Positions 1 through 8,034 of a stretch of DNA of 23,641 nt are shown piece after piece. The stretch's first letter is position 1; every line of letters begins with the position of its first letter. The stretch spans positions 1-23,641 of IMG/VR virus record IMGVR_UViG_3300042328_000232. One strand, 5' to 3'. The notes beneath the pieces were generated by a model. That model did not search any database. It was not told where the DNA came from and was given only the letters and a program-made list of their open reading frames with translations. Origin of the DNA: a virus. The translations under genes were made by a program, and so were the position numbers.

Positions 1-476
1 ATTTGAATAGCACCGATTGATTTTGGATAACATTCATGTAGATTGATTTTATAAACTTCATTGTCTTCTAAATCTTCAACATGAATATTAACGTTAGTGA
101 TATATTGATCATAATAATTAAATGTTCTATCCACCGGATTCATAATATTTCGTTGCCAATCATCAAAGAATTTCTTTTCTTTTAAATCAGCACCTACATA
201 AAAAGTCAATGTGATATTATCAAATAGTCTTTCATAAGGTACTTCTCTGGATTCGCCATATGTTCTATTAGGATTTGTTGAATAACTCATGCCTGGTAAT
301 TGCACGGAATCGCACATCATCAATAGAGTATTCATTTCTGATGAGCTGTAGTTTTTATTCAACAAACATCTTGGTAGAGGGATCAATACAGAATACCGAT
401 TAGTTCTTGCAAATCCATTATTTTTTAAATTGGATATAAACTTACCCAGTTTATCTGAATCTTTATGATTAAACAT
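1..476 (-). CDS. Tail-tube-family protein (T4 gp19/gp54 type), C-terminus cut off by window edge
   Basis: The leftward reading frame opens at an ATG (476-474), one base after the stop of the upstream gene, and stays open to the window edge, so at least 158 residues are present and the C-terminus is missing. It starts MFNHKDSDKLGKF and then has a segment on the pattern of the T4 tail-tube fold: an N-terminal 'ARTNRYSVLIPLP' strand, a central 'REVPYERLFDNITLTFYV', and 'FFDDWQRNIMNP' followed by an FNYYD segment. Members of this superfamily are the major tube protein gp19, which polymerises into the inner tail tube, and the longer gp54, which starts the tube on the baseplate. Closeness to gp48, the partner of gp54, makes gp54 attractive, but gp19 is about 163 residues long and the visible piece cannot decide. 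The family call is firm; the exact paralogue is open. Confidence 0.78.
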   Translation of the reverse strand, partial: MFNHKDSDKLGKFISNLKNNGFARTNRYSVLIPLPRCLLNKNYSSSEMNTLLMMCDSVQLPGMSYSTNPNRTYGESREVPYERLFDNITLTFYVGADLKEKKFFDDWQRNIMNPVDRTFNYYDQYITNVNIHVEDLEDNEVYKINLHECYPKSIGAIQ

Positions 477-477
477 T

Positions 478-1080
478 TTAATATCCTATCCGTCTTTGTG
501 AGTCCTTCCACACGGCAGTTGTACTTGCACCAATGAAGTTTTCTACTGGTAATAACATTGCTGTTGCAAAATCTTTGGGATAAATTTGTTTCAACCCAGA
601 ATGCAGGTGATTATATAAGTACATATGAACACACGCTTGTAATGGCTTTAATTTTGCAGCATTTGAAATTAAGTCCCAAGATAATAGTAATTTTTTCTTA
701 TCTGTATTTTTACTTAAATCGATAGTAATTAATTGATTTAATATTTTTATTCTATATTCATAGGGAAGATAATGCATATTTAATCCATAGAAACCTTTGC
801 CATCTTTGGATGTGCTGAAAGGAAATACTAATGGAAATTGATCCCAATATGGTAATGTGGCTTTATGTTTTGCATCGTATTTGTACAGATACAATCTGCC
901 TGGTATAATCTTTCTATCCCAGTTTAAATCGTCATTATCTTTAAGCATTCTGTTACCAGTAATGCCTAGCTTTTTCAATCCTCTTGCTTGTTGAGAGAAC
1001 CAATTTTTACTCATCACCGCAGCATACTTTAACTGGTAACGATTATTATCAAATACTTCTTGTAGACTAGGTGCTGCCAT
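478..1080 (-). CDS. Conserved T4-like virion protein next to gp4 (possibly gp2-type DNA end protector)
   Basis: This 200-residue protein has no signal peptide or membrane segment. The middle (about residues 60-110) contains 'PGRLYLYKYDAKHKATLPYW', then 'FPLVFPF' and 'GFYGLNMHYLPY', a pattern I associate with a conserved structural protein of T4-like phages. The C-terminal part is basic and ends in 'VWKDSQRRIGY'. In T4, gene 4 is followed on the same strand by gene 2, whose product protects DNA ends in the head, and this gene occupies the matching position directly after gp4. That synteny is the only reason to suggest gp2; T4 gp2 is longer (about 274 residues) and I cannot confirm homology. 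The start at 1080 is the only ATG upstream of the conserved core. A one-mismatch late-promoter box lies 28 bases upstream. Confidence 0.5.
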   Translation of the reverse strand: MAAPSLQEVFDNNRYQLKYAAVMSKNWFSQQARGLKKLGITGNRMLKDNDDLNWDRKIIPGRLYLYKYDAKHKATLPYWDQFPLVFPFSTSKDGKGFYGLNMHYLPYEYRIKILNQLITIDLSKNTDKKKLLLSWDLISNAAKLKPLQACVHMYLYNHLHSGLKQIYPKDFATAMLLPVENFIGASTTAVWKDSQRRIGY

Positions 1081-1107
1081 TACTGTTCACTTATTAAATT
1101 GATACTA

Positions 1108-1115
1108 TATTTATT
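1108..1115 (-). promoter_or_regulatory. Possible late promoter box, leftward (AATAAATA)
   Basis: Read on the minus strand this octamer is AATAAATA, one mismatch from the T4 late consensus TATAAATA. It lies in the 37-base gap between gp4 and the 200-residue gene, 28 bases upstream of that gene's ATG, which is a workable distance. The gap is AT-rich, so chance is a real alternative. Confidence 0.3.
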
Positions 1116-1117
1116 AA

Positions 1118-1558
1118 TTAAAAAAGGTGTTTCTCAGTAAGAATGGTAAATTCCCACCCACGTTGTCTGGCATATTCTGTTGCAGCTTTCCATTTAGATT
1201 GGTTCTTTACATACGTCATTGATTCTGTAATATATCGTCTAGTTTGTTTTCCAGGAAACTTCGGCATAATTGTTTGTGCTTCGGGTTTAATTTCCACAAT
1301 ATGCGTTTTTATTATTCCTGATGACGTTTTTACCTGCATCCAAAAATCCAAATGGTATCGGTGGGGTTTATTATCTGTGCCACAAATATAAGGTACAATC
1401 AAATCTTCGGAATTCCACTTTACTATGGCAGGATTATTATCTGCCCATATCATGAATTTTAATTCCCAAGATGACCTTGAAATGATATTATTGACATCAC
1501 CTAGATATTTTTCTGGCTGTTTAGGAAAATACTTTCTAGGGGTGGGGTATTTACTCAT
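1118..1558 (-). CDS. gp4: Head completion protein gp4 (nuclease-like fold)
   Basis: The 146-residue protein matches the T4 gp4 (gp50/65) head-completion family in length and sequence pattern. This protein acts late in head assembly, before heads join tails. The start 'KYPTPRKYFPKQPEKYLGD' and the following 'RSSWELKFMIWADNNP' are typical of the family. It has the layout of a TnsA-like PD-(D/E)XK nuclease: Glu32 in 'SWELKF', Asp71 in 'HLDFW', and Glu89-x-Lys91 in 'VEIKP'. Those residues would form a metal-binding catalytic site; nuclease activity is inferred. It is the first gene of the leftward block, as in T4 where gene 4 runs opposite to gene 53 and the baseplate genes. No clear ribosome binding site precedes the ATG at 1558, and the upstream DNA is almost pure A/T. 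Confidence 0.88.
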   Translation of the reverse strand: MSKYPTPRKYFPKQPEKYLGDVNNIISRSSWELKFMIWADNNPAIVKWNSEDLIVPYICGTDNKPHRYHLDFWMQVKTSSGIIKTHIVEIKPEAQTIMPKFPGKQTRRYITESMTYVKNQSKWKAATEYARQRGWEFTILTEKHLF

Positions 1559-1610
1559 ATATCAAATATTTTTATTAAATTATTGTTCATTTTTTAATTT
1601 CTTTTTTAAA

Positions 1611-1618
1611 TATAAATA
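1611..1618 (+). promoter_or_regulatory. T4-type late promoter box TATAAATA
   Basis: A perfect TATAAATA lies in the divergent intergenic region, 33 bases before the gp48 start codon. In T4, this octamer is the -10 element read by host RNA polymerase carrying gp55 and activated by the sliding clamp gp45 through gp33. No -35 element is needed. Its position before the first rightward gene supports function. A purine-rich AAAGG at 1641-1645 then serves as the gp48 ribosome binding site. Confidence 0.72.
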
Positions 1619-1651
1619 ATGATAAACTAATTATGTTCCCAAAGGTTATTT

Positions 1652-2791
1652 ATGACTCCAGAGCAATCGGCACTGTTAGAAAATCAATTAGATGTAACAG
1701 GAGTTCCGCAAAGTACATTTAAAAGTACCGATTACGGTAAATATACTATTGATCAATTATCCTATCCTGACGGGCTGGATAATATGACCGAGTATGGCGG
1801 TAATAAAGTAATCTTCTATATTAACATTGCCAATGCCTCTAAGTTTCAAGCAGATCCTGCTGGTGGCTCAATTGATATGCGAGACTTGGATGTACCTAGA
1901 CATCGAGGAGAAGTTGTTGCAACTGATTTAGGATTAAATGGATGGGGAACTGTTGGTAGCGCGGTTGGCGTAGCAGTTGGTGCTAAAATGCTGTCGGGTA
2001 TCGCTAACAATGGCGGTATAATGGGTTCGTTCGCTAAAGCAGCGACATCAACGTTGACAAAAATCGGAGTCGGTACAGTCGCAGGTGGTGCAGTATTAAC
2101 AGGTGCTGCAGCATCAATTTCAGGCACTACAACGAGGGATCAAAGAAGATTAAAAGCGGCAATTGCTCTTCACGTGCCACATAATCTTTCTATTCGATAT
2201 ACCGCAGATTGGCAATCAGATGAAATGCTAGGTGCATCTATTGCTGAAGCAGGATTGGATGCAATGGGATTGATTAAATCTGTCAATGAGAACAATAATA
2301 GCAATTTAACGGATAGCGGCATGAAATCTATTGCCACAAGTCTTGGTCTATCTAAATTACCAGGCGGTAATTACGCTTCAGCTAAATCAGGATTAGCGTC
2401 CAATCCAAGAAAGGAATTATTATTCAAAGGCGTTGATTTCCGCACCTTCAATTTTGACTATTCATTTTTCCCGAGAAGCGAAGCAGAAGCAAAGAATGTT
2501 GAAAATATTATCAAAACATTCAAGTTTCATATGCACCCAGAATATAAAGATGCAGGTAAGTTTCTATACTTATACCCATCAGAATTTGATATTTCTTATT
2601 ATACCAATGATGGCGAAAATCAACATATTCATAGACATACTTCCTGTGTATTAACAGAAATGAATATTAACTATACGCCAAATGGTAATTTCAATACTTT
2701 TAGAAATGGTATGTCCACGCAAGTTAATATTTCATTATCATTCAAAGAATTGGCACTTATGTCTAAAGAAATGATTCAAGAAGGTTTCTAA
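1652..2791 (+). CDS. gp48: Baseplate tail-tube cap gp48
   Basis: The 379-residue protein is close to T4 gp48 (364 residues), which caps the central hub and, with gp54, forms the platform on which the tail tube grows. The C-terminal half carries the family signature: 'NPRKELLFKGVDFRTFNFDY', then 'FFPRSEAEA', 'FKFHMHPEYKD', 'FLYLYPSEFDI', 'HRHTSCVLTEMNINYTP' and 'SLSFKELALMSKE'. Residues about 95-160 form a Gly/Ala-rich, weakly hydrophobic insertion ('VGSAVGVAVGAKM', 'GVGTVAGGAVLTGAAASI') just before the 'IALHVPHNLSIRYTADWQ' strand. It might be a buried or flexible linker rather than a true membrane helix. It is the first gene of the rightward hub operon, with a late promoter and an AAAGG ribosome site upstream. 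Its stop overlaps the gp53 start by one base (TAATG). Confidence 0.93.
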   Translation: MTPEQSALLENQLDVTGVPQSTFKSTDYGKYTIDQLSYPDGLDNMTEYGGNKVIFYINIANASKFQADPAGGSIDMRDLDVPRHRGEVVATDLGLNGWGTVGSAVGVAVGAKMLSGIANNGGIMGSFAKAATSTLTKIGVGTVAGGAVLTGAAASISGTTTRDQRRLKAAIALHVPHNLSIRYTADWQSDEMLGASIAEAGLDAMGLIKSVNENNNSNLTDSGMKSIATSLGLSKLPGGNYASAKSGLASNPRKELLFKGVDFRTFNFDYSFFPRSEAEAKNVENIIKTFKFHMHPEYKDAGKFLYLYPSEFDISYYTNDGENQHIHRHTSCVLTEMNINYTPNGNFNTFRNGMSTQVNISLSFKELALMSKEMIQEGF

Positions 2792-3282
2792 TGTATTTTG
2801 ATAAGTTCCCAAAAATATTATATGAATTTAATATAAATGGTGTTGATACTGCCATTTATTTAACTGATATAACTCGCAACATTCGATTTAGACGAGATGT
2901 ATTATCGAATATTTCCGTCTATGATTATTATGATATTCAGGATGGTGATACGCCTGATAAGATTGCGGAACTTGTCTACGGTAATGCAAAATATCACTGG
3001 ATAGTCATGTTAATGAATGATTGTTACGATTATCGAAACGATTTTCCAATGACTACGCACACGCTAGAAAAATATATTCAGAGTAAATATGGCGATGATC
3101 TGTATGCTATACATCATTATATTGATGATAATGGCTATATCGTCAATTCTGATTATTCAGGTGCAACGTCAGTTTCTAATTATGATTATGAAATGAACGT
3201 CAATGAAACTAAGCGCAGAATAAAAATAGTTCCCAAAGAATTAATAGACAAAGTATTATCCGATTACGATAAATTAATATGA
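2791..3282 (+). CDS. gp53: Baseplate wedge subunit gp53 (LysM-like fold)
   Basis: The 163-residue protein belongs to the T4 gp53 family (196 residues in T4), which clamps neighbouring wedges together around the hub. The start 'MYFDKFPKILYEF' and the central 'VYDYYDIQDGDTPDKIAE' followed by 'VYGNAKYHWIVMLMNDCYD' are diagnostic. This second part (residues about 48-78) has the pattern of a LysM-like domain: a 'DGDTPDKIAE' helix and a 'YHWIVMLMN' strand, known in gp53 as a structural fold rather than proven sugar binding. The C-terminus ends 'ETKRRIKIVPKELIDKV'. The ATG overlaps the gp48 stop, and its own TGA overlaps the next ATG by four bases (ATGA), so translation is coupled at both ends. Confidence 0.93.
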   Translation: MYFDKFPKILYEFNINGVDTAIYLTDITRNIRFRRDVLSNISVYDYYDIQDGDTPDKIAELVYGNAKYHWIVMLMNDCYDYRNDFPMTTHTLEKYIQSKYGDDLYAIHHYIDDNGYIVNSDYSGATSVSNYDYEMNVNETKRRIKIVPKELIDKVLSDYDKLI

Positions 3283-4556
3283 ATGATACTACAAAATTAG
3301 TCAATGCAGGTGACGTATCTGTTGATGAGGTTGTAATTACTACCTCTCGGGGATTCTATCAGGACATCACCAATCAAATCATTGGTATTCAGATATTTGA
3401 AGATATATTCTCGCCTTTTATAACAGGCACATTGTCAATTAAAGATGGCTTGGATTTAATGAATGCCTTTCCATTTCAAGGCGAAGAATATCTTGAGATG
3501 AAAATATCTACACCAACATTGAACTCAGGTAATATTGATAACAAATATTATATATTTAAAATGTCAAATCGAGTCATGTCAGGTGATAGAGCAACTGTCT
3601 ATGATTTACATTTTATATCGGAAGAAGCAGTCATCGATGTCAATAAAAAGATTAGTCGATCTTATGGCGGTAAATGTTCTGATATTGCCAAGAAATTAAT
3701 TCAAGATGATGAATTTGGTCTACAGGTAAAAAGACCTGTTTATATTGAGGAAACTAAAAATTCAACGAAATTCATTTCTAATTTTTGGTCGCCTGTATTT
3801 AATATAAACTATTTGACCGAAACATCCATCAATTTAAATGGATCAGCTTCTTATCTTTTTTATGAAGATAGAAATGGATTCAATTATGTGTCAATGGAAT
3901 CATTGTATAGAACAGAAATCTATCAGGATTTCATATACGATAATTATGTTCGCGATATATTACCTGATGGCACTGCAGTAAGAAATATTCATCAAGATTA
4001 TAAACGCATTCGTGACATTAAAATCCCCGTTGCCTATGATTATATCGAACGCGCAAGAAATGGCATGTTTGGTTCAAGAATTGTAACCTACGACACGACC
4101 ACTAAAATTTATAACACTAAAAATTATGATATGCTACAAACGTTCAATGATCAGTATCATTTGAATAATTATCCCGTAGCATCCAGTAAAAATATATACA
4201 AATATAATTCTTTAATCATCACTATGCCAAAGTATAGTGGTAGTTTCAGCGGCTGGGGTGATGTCACCAACGCTAGTTCAATTCAGAATAGAACATCATT
4301 GATGACCATGCTCAATGCAAATAAAGTTGAGATTACAGTACCAGGTCGGTGCGATTATACGGTAGGCATGAGAATACAGGTCACTTTGTATAAAGTTCAA
4401 CCAGAAGATAAAACGGATACCGATTTAATTGATAATATGTTTTCTGGTTCTTATCTAGTTACCGCCATTAACCATTATATTAATAAGAATACGCATGAAT
4501 GTACAATGGAAATCGTCAAGGATTCCTTGTTAATTGATTTGAATAGGACAAAATAA
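3279..4556 (+). CDS. gp27: Baseplate central hub protein, gp27-like
   Basis: The 425-residue protein (T4 gp27 is 391) sits directly before the gp5 OB-fold gene, as expected for the trimeric hub that holds the spike and adapts six-fold wedges to the three-fold needle. The N-terminal part has 'VDEVVITTSRGFYQDITNQI' and 'IQIFEDIFSPFITGTLSI', followed by 'DLMNAFPFQGEEYLEMKI', a pattern I recognise from hub proteins of T4-like aquatic phages. The C-terminal part 'VEITVPGRCDYTVGMRIQVT' resembles the second tube-like barrel domain typical of hub proteins. 'YLVTAINHYINKNTHECTME' near the end matches the closing strand of phage hub/late-control (gpD/VgrG N-terminal) folds. Assignment rests on these patterns and on synteny; sequence identity with T4 gp27 itself is expected to be low. 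Confidence 0.8.
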   Translation: MNDTTKLVNAGDVSVDEVVITTSRGFYQDITNQIIGIQIFEDIFSPFITGTLSIKDGLDLMNAFPFQGEEYLEMKISTPTLNSGNIDNKYYIFKMSNRVMSGDRATVYDLHFISEEAVIDVNKKISRSYGGKCSDIAKKLIQDDEFGLQVKRPVYIEETKNSTKFISNFWSPVFNINYLTETSINLNGSASYLFYEDRNGFNYVSMESLYRTEIYQDFIYDNYVRDILPDGTAVRNIHQDYKRIRDIKIPVAYDYIERARNGMFGSRIVTYDTTTKIYNTKNYDMLQTFNDQYHLNNYPVASSKNIYKYNSLIITMPKYSGSFSGWGDVTNASSIQNRTSLMTMLNANKVEITVPGRCDYTVGMRIQVTLYKVQPEDKTDTDLIDNMFSGSYLVTAINHYINKNTHECTMEIVKDSLLIDLNRTK

Positions 4557-4557
4557 T

Positions 4558-5238
4558 ATGTTGTACTTAGGATGTTGTGAAAATAGGTTAGATCCACTCA
4601 AACTTGGTAGATGTCAAGTAAGAATATCGGGTTTACATACCGAAAATAAAACCATTCTACCGACCGATGAATTGCCTTGGGCGATTACCATGATGCCAGC
4701 CCATAATGCATCAATATCAGGTCTAGGATGGTCGCCAACAGGTATAGTTCCTGGTACTTGGTGCGTTATTGATTTTCTGGATGATTCACAACAACAACCA
4801 ATTATTATGGGTACTATTCCTGGCATTCCACACACGCGAACAGCGGCATTCATCAATGAAGCATCCAATAGCATTGTTACTACCGATGAAGCAGGGGAAT
4901 TAGTTAGTTCTAATGGTGATAGTCTATCCAGCATATTTGAATCCTTGCTAACATCAGATGCACAGGTTGATGTACAAGAAACAGGTAGCAAATATCAAAT
5001 TAGCGCAGTATCAACTACAACGGATTCGGGTACAACCGTTAGTTATAGTATTGTAAGAATTGGCACTAGTGAGAAAATTGCAACTGCTACCTATGATGAA
5101 ACAACGCAATTATATTCTGTTACCTTATTGAAACCAGAAGATTATACACAAGAACAGTATTTGCCATTCGCGGGTAATACATTAAAAACATTTGCATCAA
5201 CACAAGAAATAACAACCTATTTCGATACCAATTTCTAA
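4558..5238 (+). CDS. Baseplate hub/spike OB-fold protein (gp5 N-terminal part as separate gene)
   Basis: The 226-residue protein corresponds to the N-terminal OB-fold domain of T4 gp5. The match is clear over residues 1-100: 'CCENRLDPLKLGRCQVRISG', 'LHTENKTILPTDELPWAI', 'MMPAHNASISGLGWSPTG', 'VPGTWCVIDFLDD' and 'QQPIIMGTIPGI'. In T4 this barrel joins the spike to the gp27 hub. T4 gp5 continues into a lysozyme and a needle in the same chain; here the chain instead continues into about 120 further residues of Ser/Thr-rich, weakly conserved sequence that end in 'TFASTQEITTYFDTNF', and the enzymatic needle is encoded by the next gene. The tail may form the interface to that protein (inference). 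The gene begins one base after the hub stop, and nine bases separate its stop from the next ATG, with an AAGGA ribosome site between. Confidence 0.82.
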   Translation: MLYLGCCENRLDPLKLGRCQVRISGLHTENKTILPTDELPWAITMMPAHNASISGLGWSPTGIVPGTWCVIDFLDDSQQQPIIMGTIPGIPHTRTAAFINEASNSIVTTDEAGELVSSNGDSLSSIFESLLTSDAQVDVQETGSKYQISAVSTTTDSGTTVSYSIVRIGTSEKIATATYDETTQLYSVTLLKPEDYTQEQYLPFAGNTLKTFASTQEITTYFDTNF

Positions 5239-5247
5239 GGACATATA

Positions 5248-8034
5248 ATGGCAGATCCAATTGAAAGCACGCCTATTCCAGATACTCCACCTTCGGGGTC
5301 GGGCGCAACTAAAGATGCAATGCGTGGTATTGCTGCGATTAAAGCAGCGTGTGATGCTGGTGGACTAACTTCAAAATATGCCAAATGTTCTTTATTGGGT
5401 ATTATCGGGGTTGAAAGTAAATGGGTTCCTGTTGAAGAAATTCATAAGTATAGCTACAAGAATCTTAAATCAAAACCAAGAGTATCGGAAGAAGATGCTA
5501 TAAAATATTCTTATGATAAAGGCGCTGGCGTATCTAAACAAGAATTTTTTGGTTGGTTCTATGGCACTCGTAATGGTAAAGCACCTGCTGCCGGTCAGTA
5601 TTATGGCAGAGGATTCGTGCAATTAACATGGAAAGAAAATTATGCCGCTCTGGGTAAATTGACTGGCTATGATTTAGTTAATGATCCAAGTTTAATGGTT
5701 GGTACTACCGATCAAGCGATGGAAGTTTGCGCTAAGGTTGCCGTTGAATTTATTAAAATGAGAATTCCAGATTGGAAATCTGAACAATGGAAACCAGGGT
5801 TTATATTTAAGGCAATGCATGCTGTAAATCCAGGCGATCCAACGGGTTCTTCTTCGCATCAATTAAAATTATCTTACTATGAATATTTTCTCGGTGGCAA
5901 AGCAGCACCTGCACCGTCCGATAAAGATGCCGCAAATACTACCGTTAATAAATCAAAATCAGAAATAAACTCAGCGCCACCAGCAAAACGAGAAGCATAT
6001 ACAGAAGACAGAACTTCTAACTTTTCTGATTATGGGTTTTGCGATCCAGAAGGAAAATATCCACTCAGAGATTATATGAATGAACCTGATACTAATCGCT
6101 TAGCGAGAGGTATTATTGATGGTACGCACATAAAATTTAAAGATTCAACACGCAAACTTAATATTCCAACCGCAAATGGTGGCTATTACGATCAGCCACA
6201 ATCTGCTTATAATACAGTATATCCTTACAATAAAGTAATGGAATCGGAATCAGGTCACGTACTTGAGTTTGATGATAGCCCAGACGGCGAACGAGTTAAT
6301 CTCTATCATAGAAAAGGTACGTTCATTGAAATAGACCCAAATGGTACACAAGTCAATTATATTGTCGGTGATGGGTTTTGGATTACCGAAAGAAATGGGA
6401 ATATATTCATTAATGGTACTGCCAACTTAACAGTATCTGGCCCAATGAATATTTTGTGTCAAGGTGATGCTAATCTTGAAGTAAAAGGTCAAGTAGACGC
6501 AGTATTCCATAATGACGCAAATATTGGCGTTGCTATGGATTTAAATGTTGCTGTGGGCGGTGATTATAATGTACTAGTCGAAGGAAATTATAATATCGAA
6601 GTTGGCAAGACAATGAATACCCGAACTATCGGCACAATGTCATTAGAATCGACTGATGCATTAAAACTAAAAACTGCAAAATCAATGTCATTGGAAGGTG
6701 GCGATACACAATCTACAGCCGAAACTCTAATGAAAATGTCAAGTGCTATTCGATATGAAACATCAGACGCATTTGAAATTAAAGCAAAATCATTTAAAGT
6801 TGAAGTTGAAGAAACTGCAGAAATTAAAAGTAAAACTACACAAATTGATACATCAGAAAAATTAATTTTAAATGCATCGGGCAATTTAGAAGCGAAAGGC
6901 CAACAGATTCAATTGAATAGCGGAGAATCTTATACGCCCATTACACCAATTGATAATCTTGGCGAACCAAAGAAACCTGTTGATTTTGCTGGTAATGAGA
7001 TTGATGGCAGAGAAAAAGAAAATGTATTGGTTGATACAGTATTAAATCCTGCTGGAGAATACAACCCAAATACACTACCTAAGAATGTCATTGATTCCGT
7101 ATTGGGTGATATTCCATTATCAAGTGATGCATTGTCTACATTTGGTGGCAGTACACCTAATGTATACGATTTAAAATATTCTGGACCAGTTGAGAACAAA
7201 ACTTCGTTAGCAGCGGCAAATAGTGCAAGCAGTCATCGATTGGTCGTGCCTAAACCAGAAGCAGCCTATAATCAACCATTTAAAAATTTAACACCGCCCG
7301 CAAGACACACGGATGCTGTTTATAAGTATGAAGAAGAATCAGATTGGTTGACCGCTTCTGGTCAAAAAGCAAAAAAAGAAATGACATCAACCAGCGATTA
7401 TGAGCATAATGGTGGAGTGCCAAGCGAACCATCAGAATCTTATTCTGGTACAGGTGGATCTAGTTCAGTATCAAATGTACCATCGGATAAATTAAATGAA
7501 ATTAATAATAGCGAAGAATTTCCTGCTAATTTTAAATTGAGTGATAATTTTACATTGGGTATGTTAGTACACCAACAAGGACATATTCTACAAAATACCA
7601 CTTTACCCGATGGGCAATATACTAAACAGAAATTAGTTGCAAATCTATCCGCATTGGCTATTAATATTCTAGAACCCATTTATAAAGAATTAGGACCATG
7701 TAAACAACAAGGTTCTGGTATCTGGCAAATTACATCGGGTCTAAGAAATGAAAAAACGGGTAGCGATCATAACAAAGGTTGTGCGGTTGATATTCAATTA
7801 ACTACTAGAGATATCAATCAACAATATGATTTATGTAAGAAACTTGAAAAATTATTACCTTATCATAAAATATTATTTGAATATAGAAATAATGGTACAA
7901 GTAATTGGATTCATATTTCTTATGTAAGCGAAGGAAGGATGAAGTTATGTTCCACTATGATCGATGATAAAATTGTCGATTCTAAAGGTAGCATAACGCA
8001 CGGATCGACGGGTATTAATTTATTTTATGTCTAA
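5248..8034 (+). CDS. Tail spike with GH19-type muramidase, gp5-like needle and M15-type peptidase domains
   Basis: This 928-residue protein has three recognisable modules. Residues about 25-215 resemble GH19 chitinase/lysozyme domains: 'GVESKW' with probable catalytic Glu56, and 'YYGRGFVQLTWKENY' at 118-132. Residues about 330-460 match the T4 gp5 triple-stranded needle: 'GHVLEFDDSPDGERVNLYHR', then short strands of eight-residue type such as 'NGNIFINGTANLTVSG' and 'NYNIEVGK', with further needle-like repeats to about 560. After a disordered Ser/Glu/Pro-rich linker (about 560-760), residues 770-905 form an M15 (VanY/D-Ala-D-Ala peptidase-like) domain: 'SGLR' at 830, 'SDHNKGCAVD' with His841 and Asp848, and 'NWIHIS' with His889, the expected three zinc ligands. 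T4 gp5 has a single lysozyme. The combination suggests cleavage of both glycan and peptide bonds while the tube penetrates the murein. Catalytic assignments come from motif pattern only. The last eight bases overlap the PAAR gene. Confidence 0.85.
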   Translation: MADPIESTPIPDTPPSGSGATKDAMRGIAAIKAACDAGGLTSKYAKCSLLGIIGVESKWVPVEEIHKYSYKNLKSKPRVSEEDAIKYSYDKGAGVSKQEFFGWFYGTRNGKAPAAGQYYGRGFVQLTWKENYAALGKLTGYDLVNDPSLMVGTTDQAMEVCAKVAVEFIKMRIPDWKSEQWKPGFIFKAMHAVNPGDPTGSSSHQLKLSYYEYFLGGKAAPAPSDKDAANTTVNKSKSEINSAPPAKREAYTEDRTSNFSDYGFCDPEGKYPLRDYMNEPDTNRLARGIIDGTHIKFKDSTRKLNIPTANGGYYDQPQSAYNTVYPYNKVMESESGHVLEFDDSPDGERVNLYHRKGTFIEIDPNGTQVNYIVGDGFWITERNGNIFINGTANLTVSGPMNILCQGDANLEVKGQVDAVFHNDANIGVAMDLNVAVGGDYNVLVEGNYNIEVGKTMNTRTIGTMSLESTDALKLKTAKSMSLEGGDTQSTAETLMKMSSAIRYETSDAFEIKAKSFKVEVEETAEIKSKTTQIDTSEKLILNASGNLEAKGQQIQLNSGESYTPITPIDNLGEPKKPVDFAGNEIDGREKENVLVDTVLNPAGEYNPNTLPKNVIDSVLGDIPLSSDALSTFGGSTPNVYDLKYSGPVENKTSLAAANSASSHRLVVPKPEAAYNQPFKNLTPPARHTDAVYKYEEESDWLTASGQKAKKEMTSTSDYEHNGGVPSEPSESYSGTGGSSSVSNVPSDKLNEINNSEEFPANFKLSDNFTLGMLVHQQGHILQNTTLPDGQYTKQKLVANLSALAINILEPIYKELGPCKQQGSGIWQITSGLRNEKTGSDHNKGCAVDIQLTTRDINQQYDLCKKLEKLLPYHKILFEYRNNGTSNWIHISYVSEGRMKLCSTMIDDKIVDSKGSITHGSTGINLFYV

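Noticed and set aside
1143-1619. Rightward open frames opposite gp4
   Set aside because: They lie antisense to a well-supported gp4 gene and read as hydrophobic sequence without family pattern or ribosome site.
2000-2120. Membrane helices in gp48 (Gly/Ala/Val-rich segment)
   Set aside because: The segment is interrupted by charged and polar residues and gp48 is a virion baseplate protein; a flexible or buried insertion is more likely.
1846-2127. Leftward open frame opposite gp48
   Set aside because: Antisense to the Gly/Ala-rich part of gp48; its Pro/Thr-rich content is explained by reading GC-rich codons on the other strand.
4614-4991. 125-residue leftward open frame opposite the OB-fold gene
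   Set aside because: It is antisense to the conserved gp5 OB domain, and no leftward promoter or ribosome site supports it.
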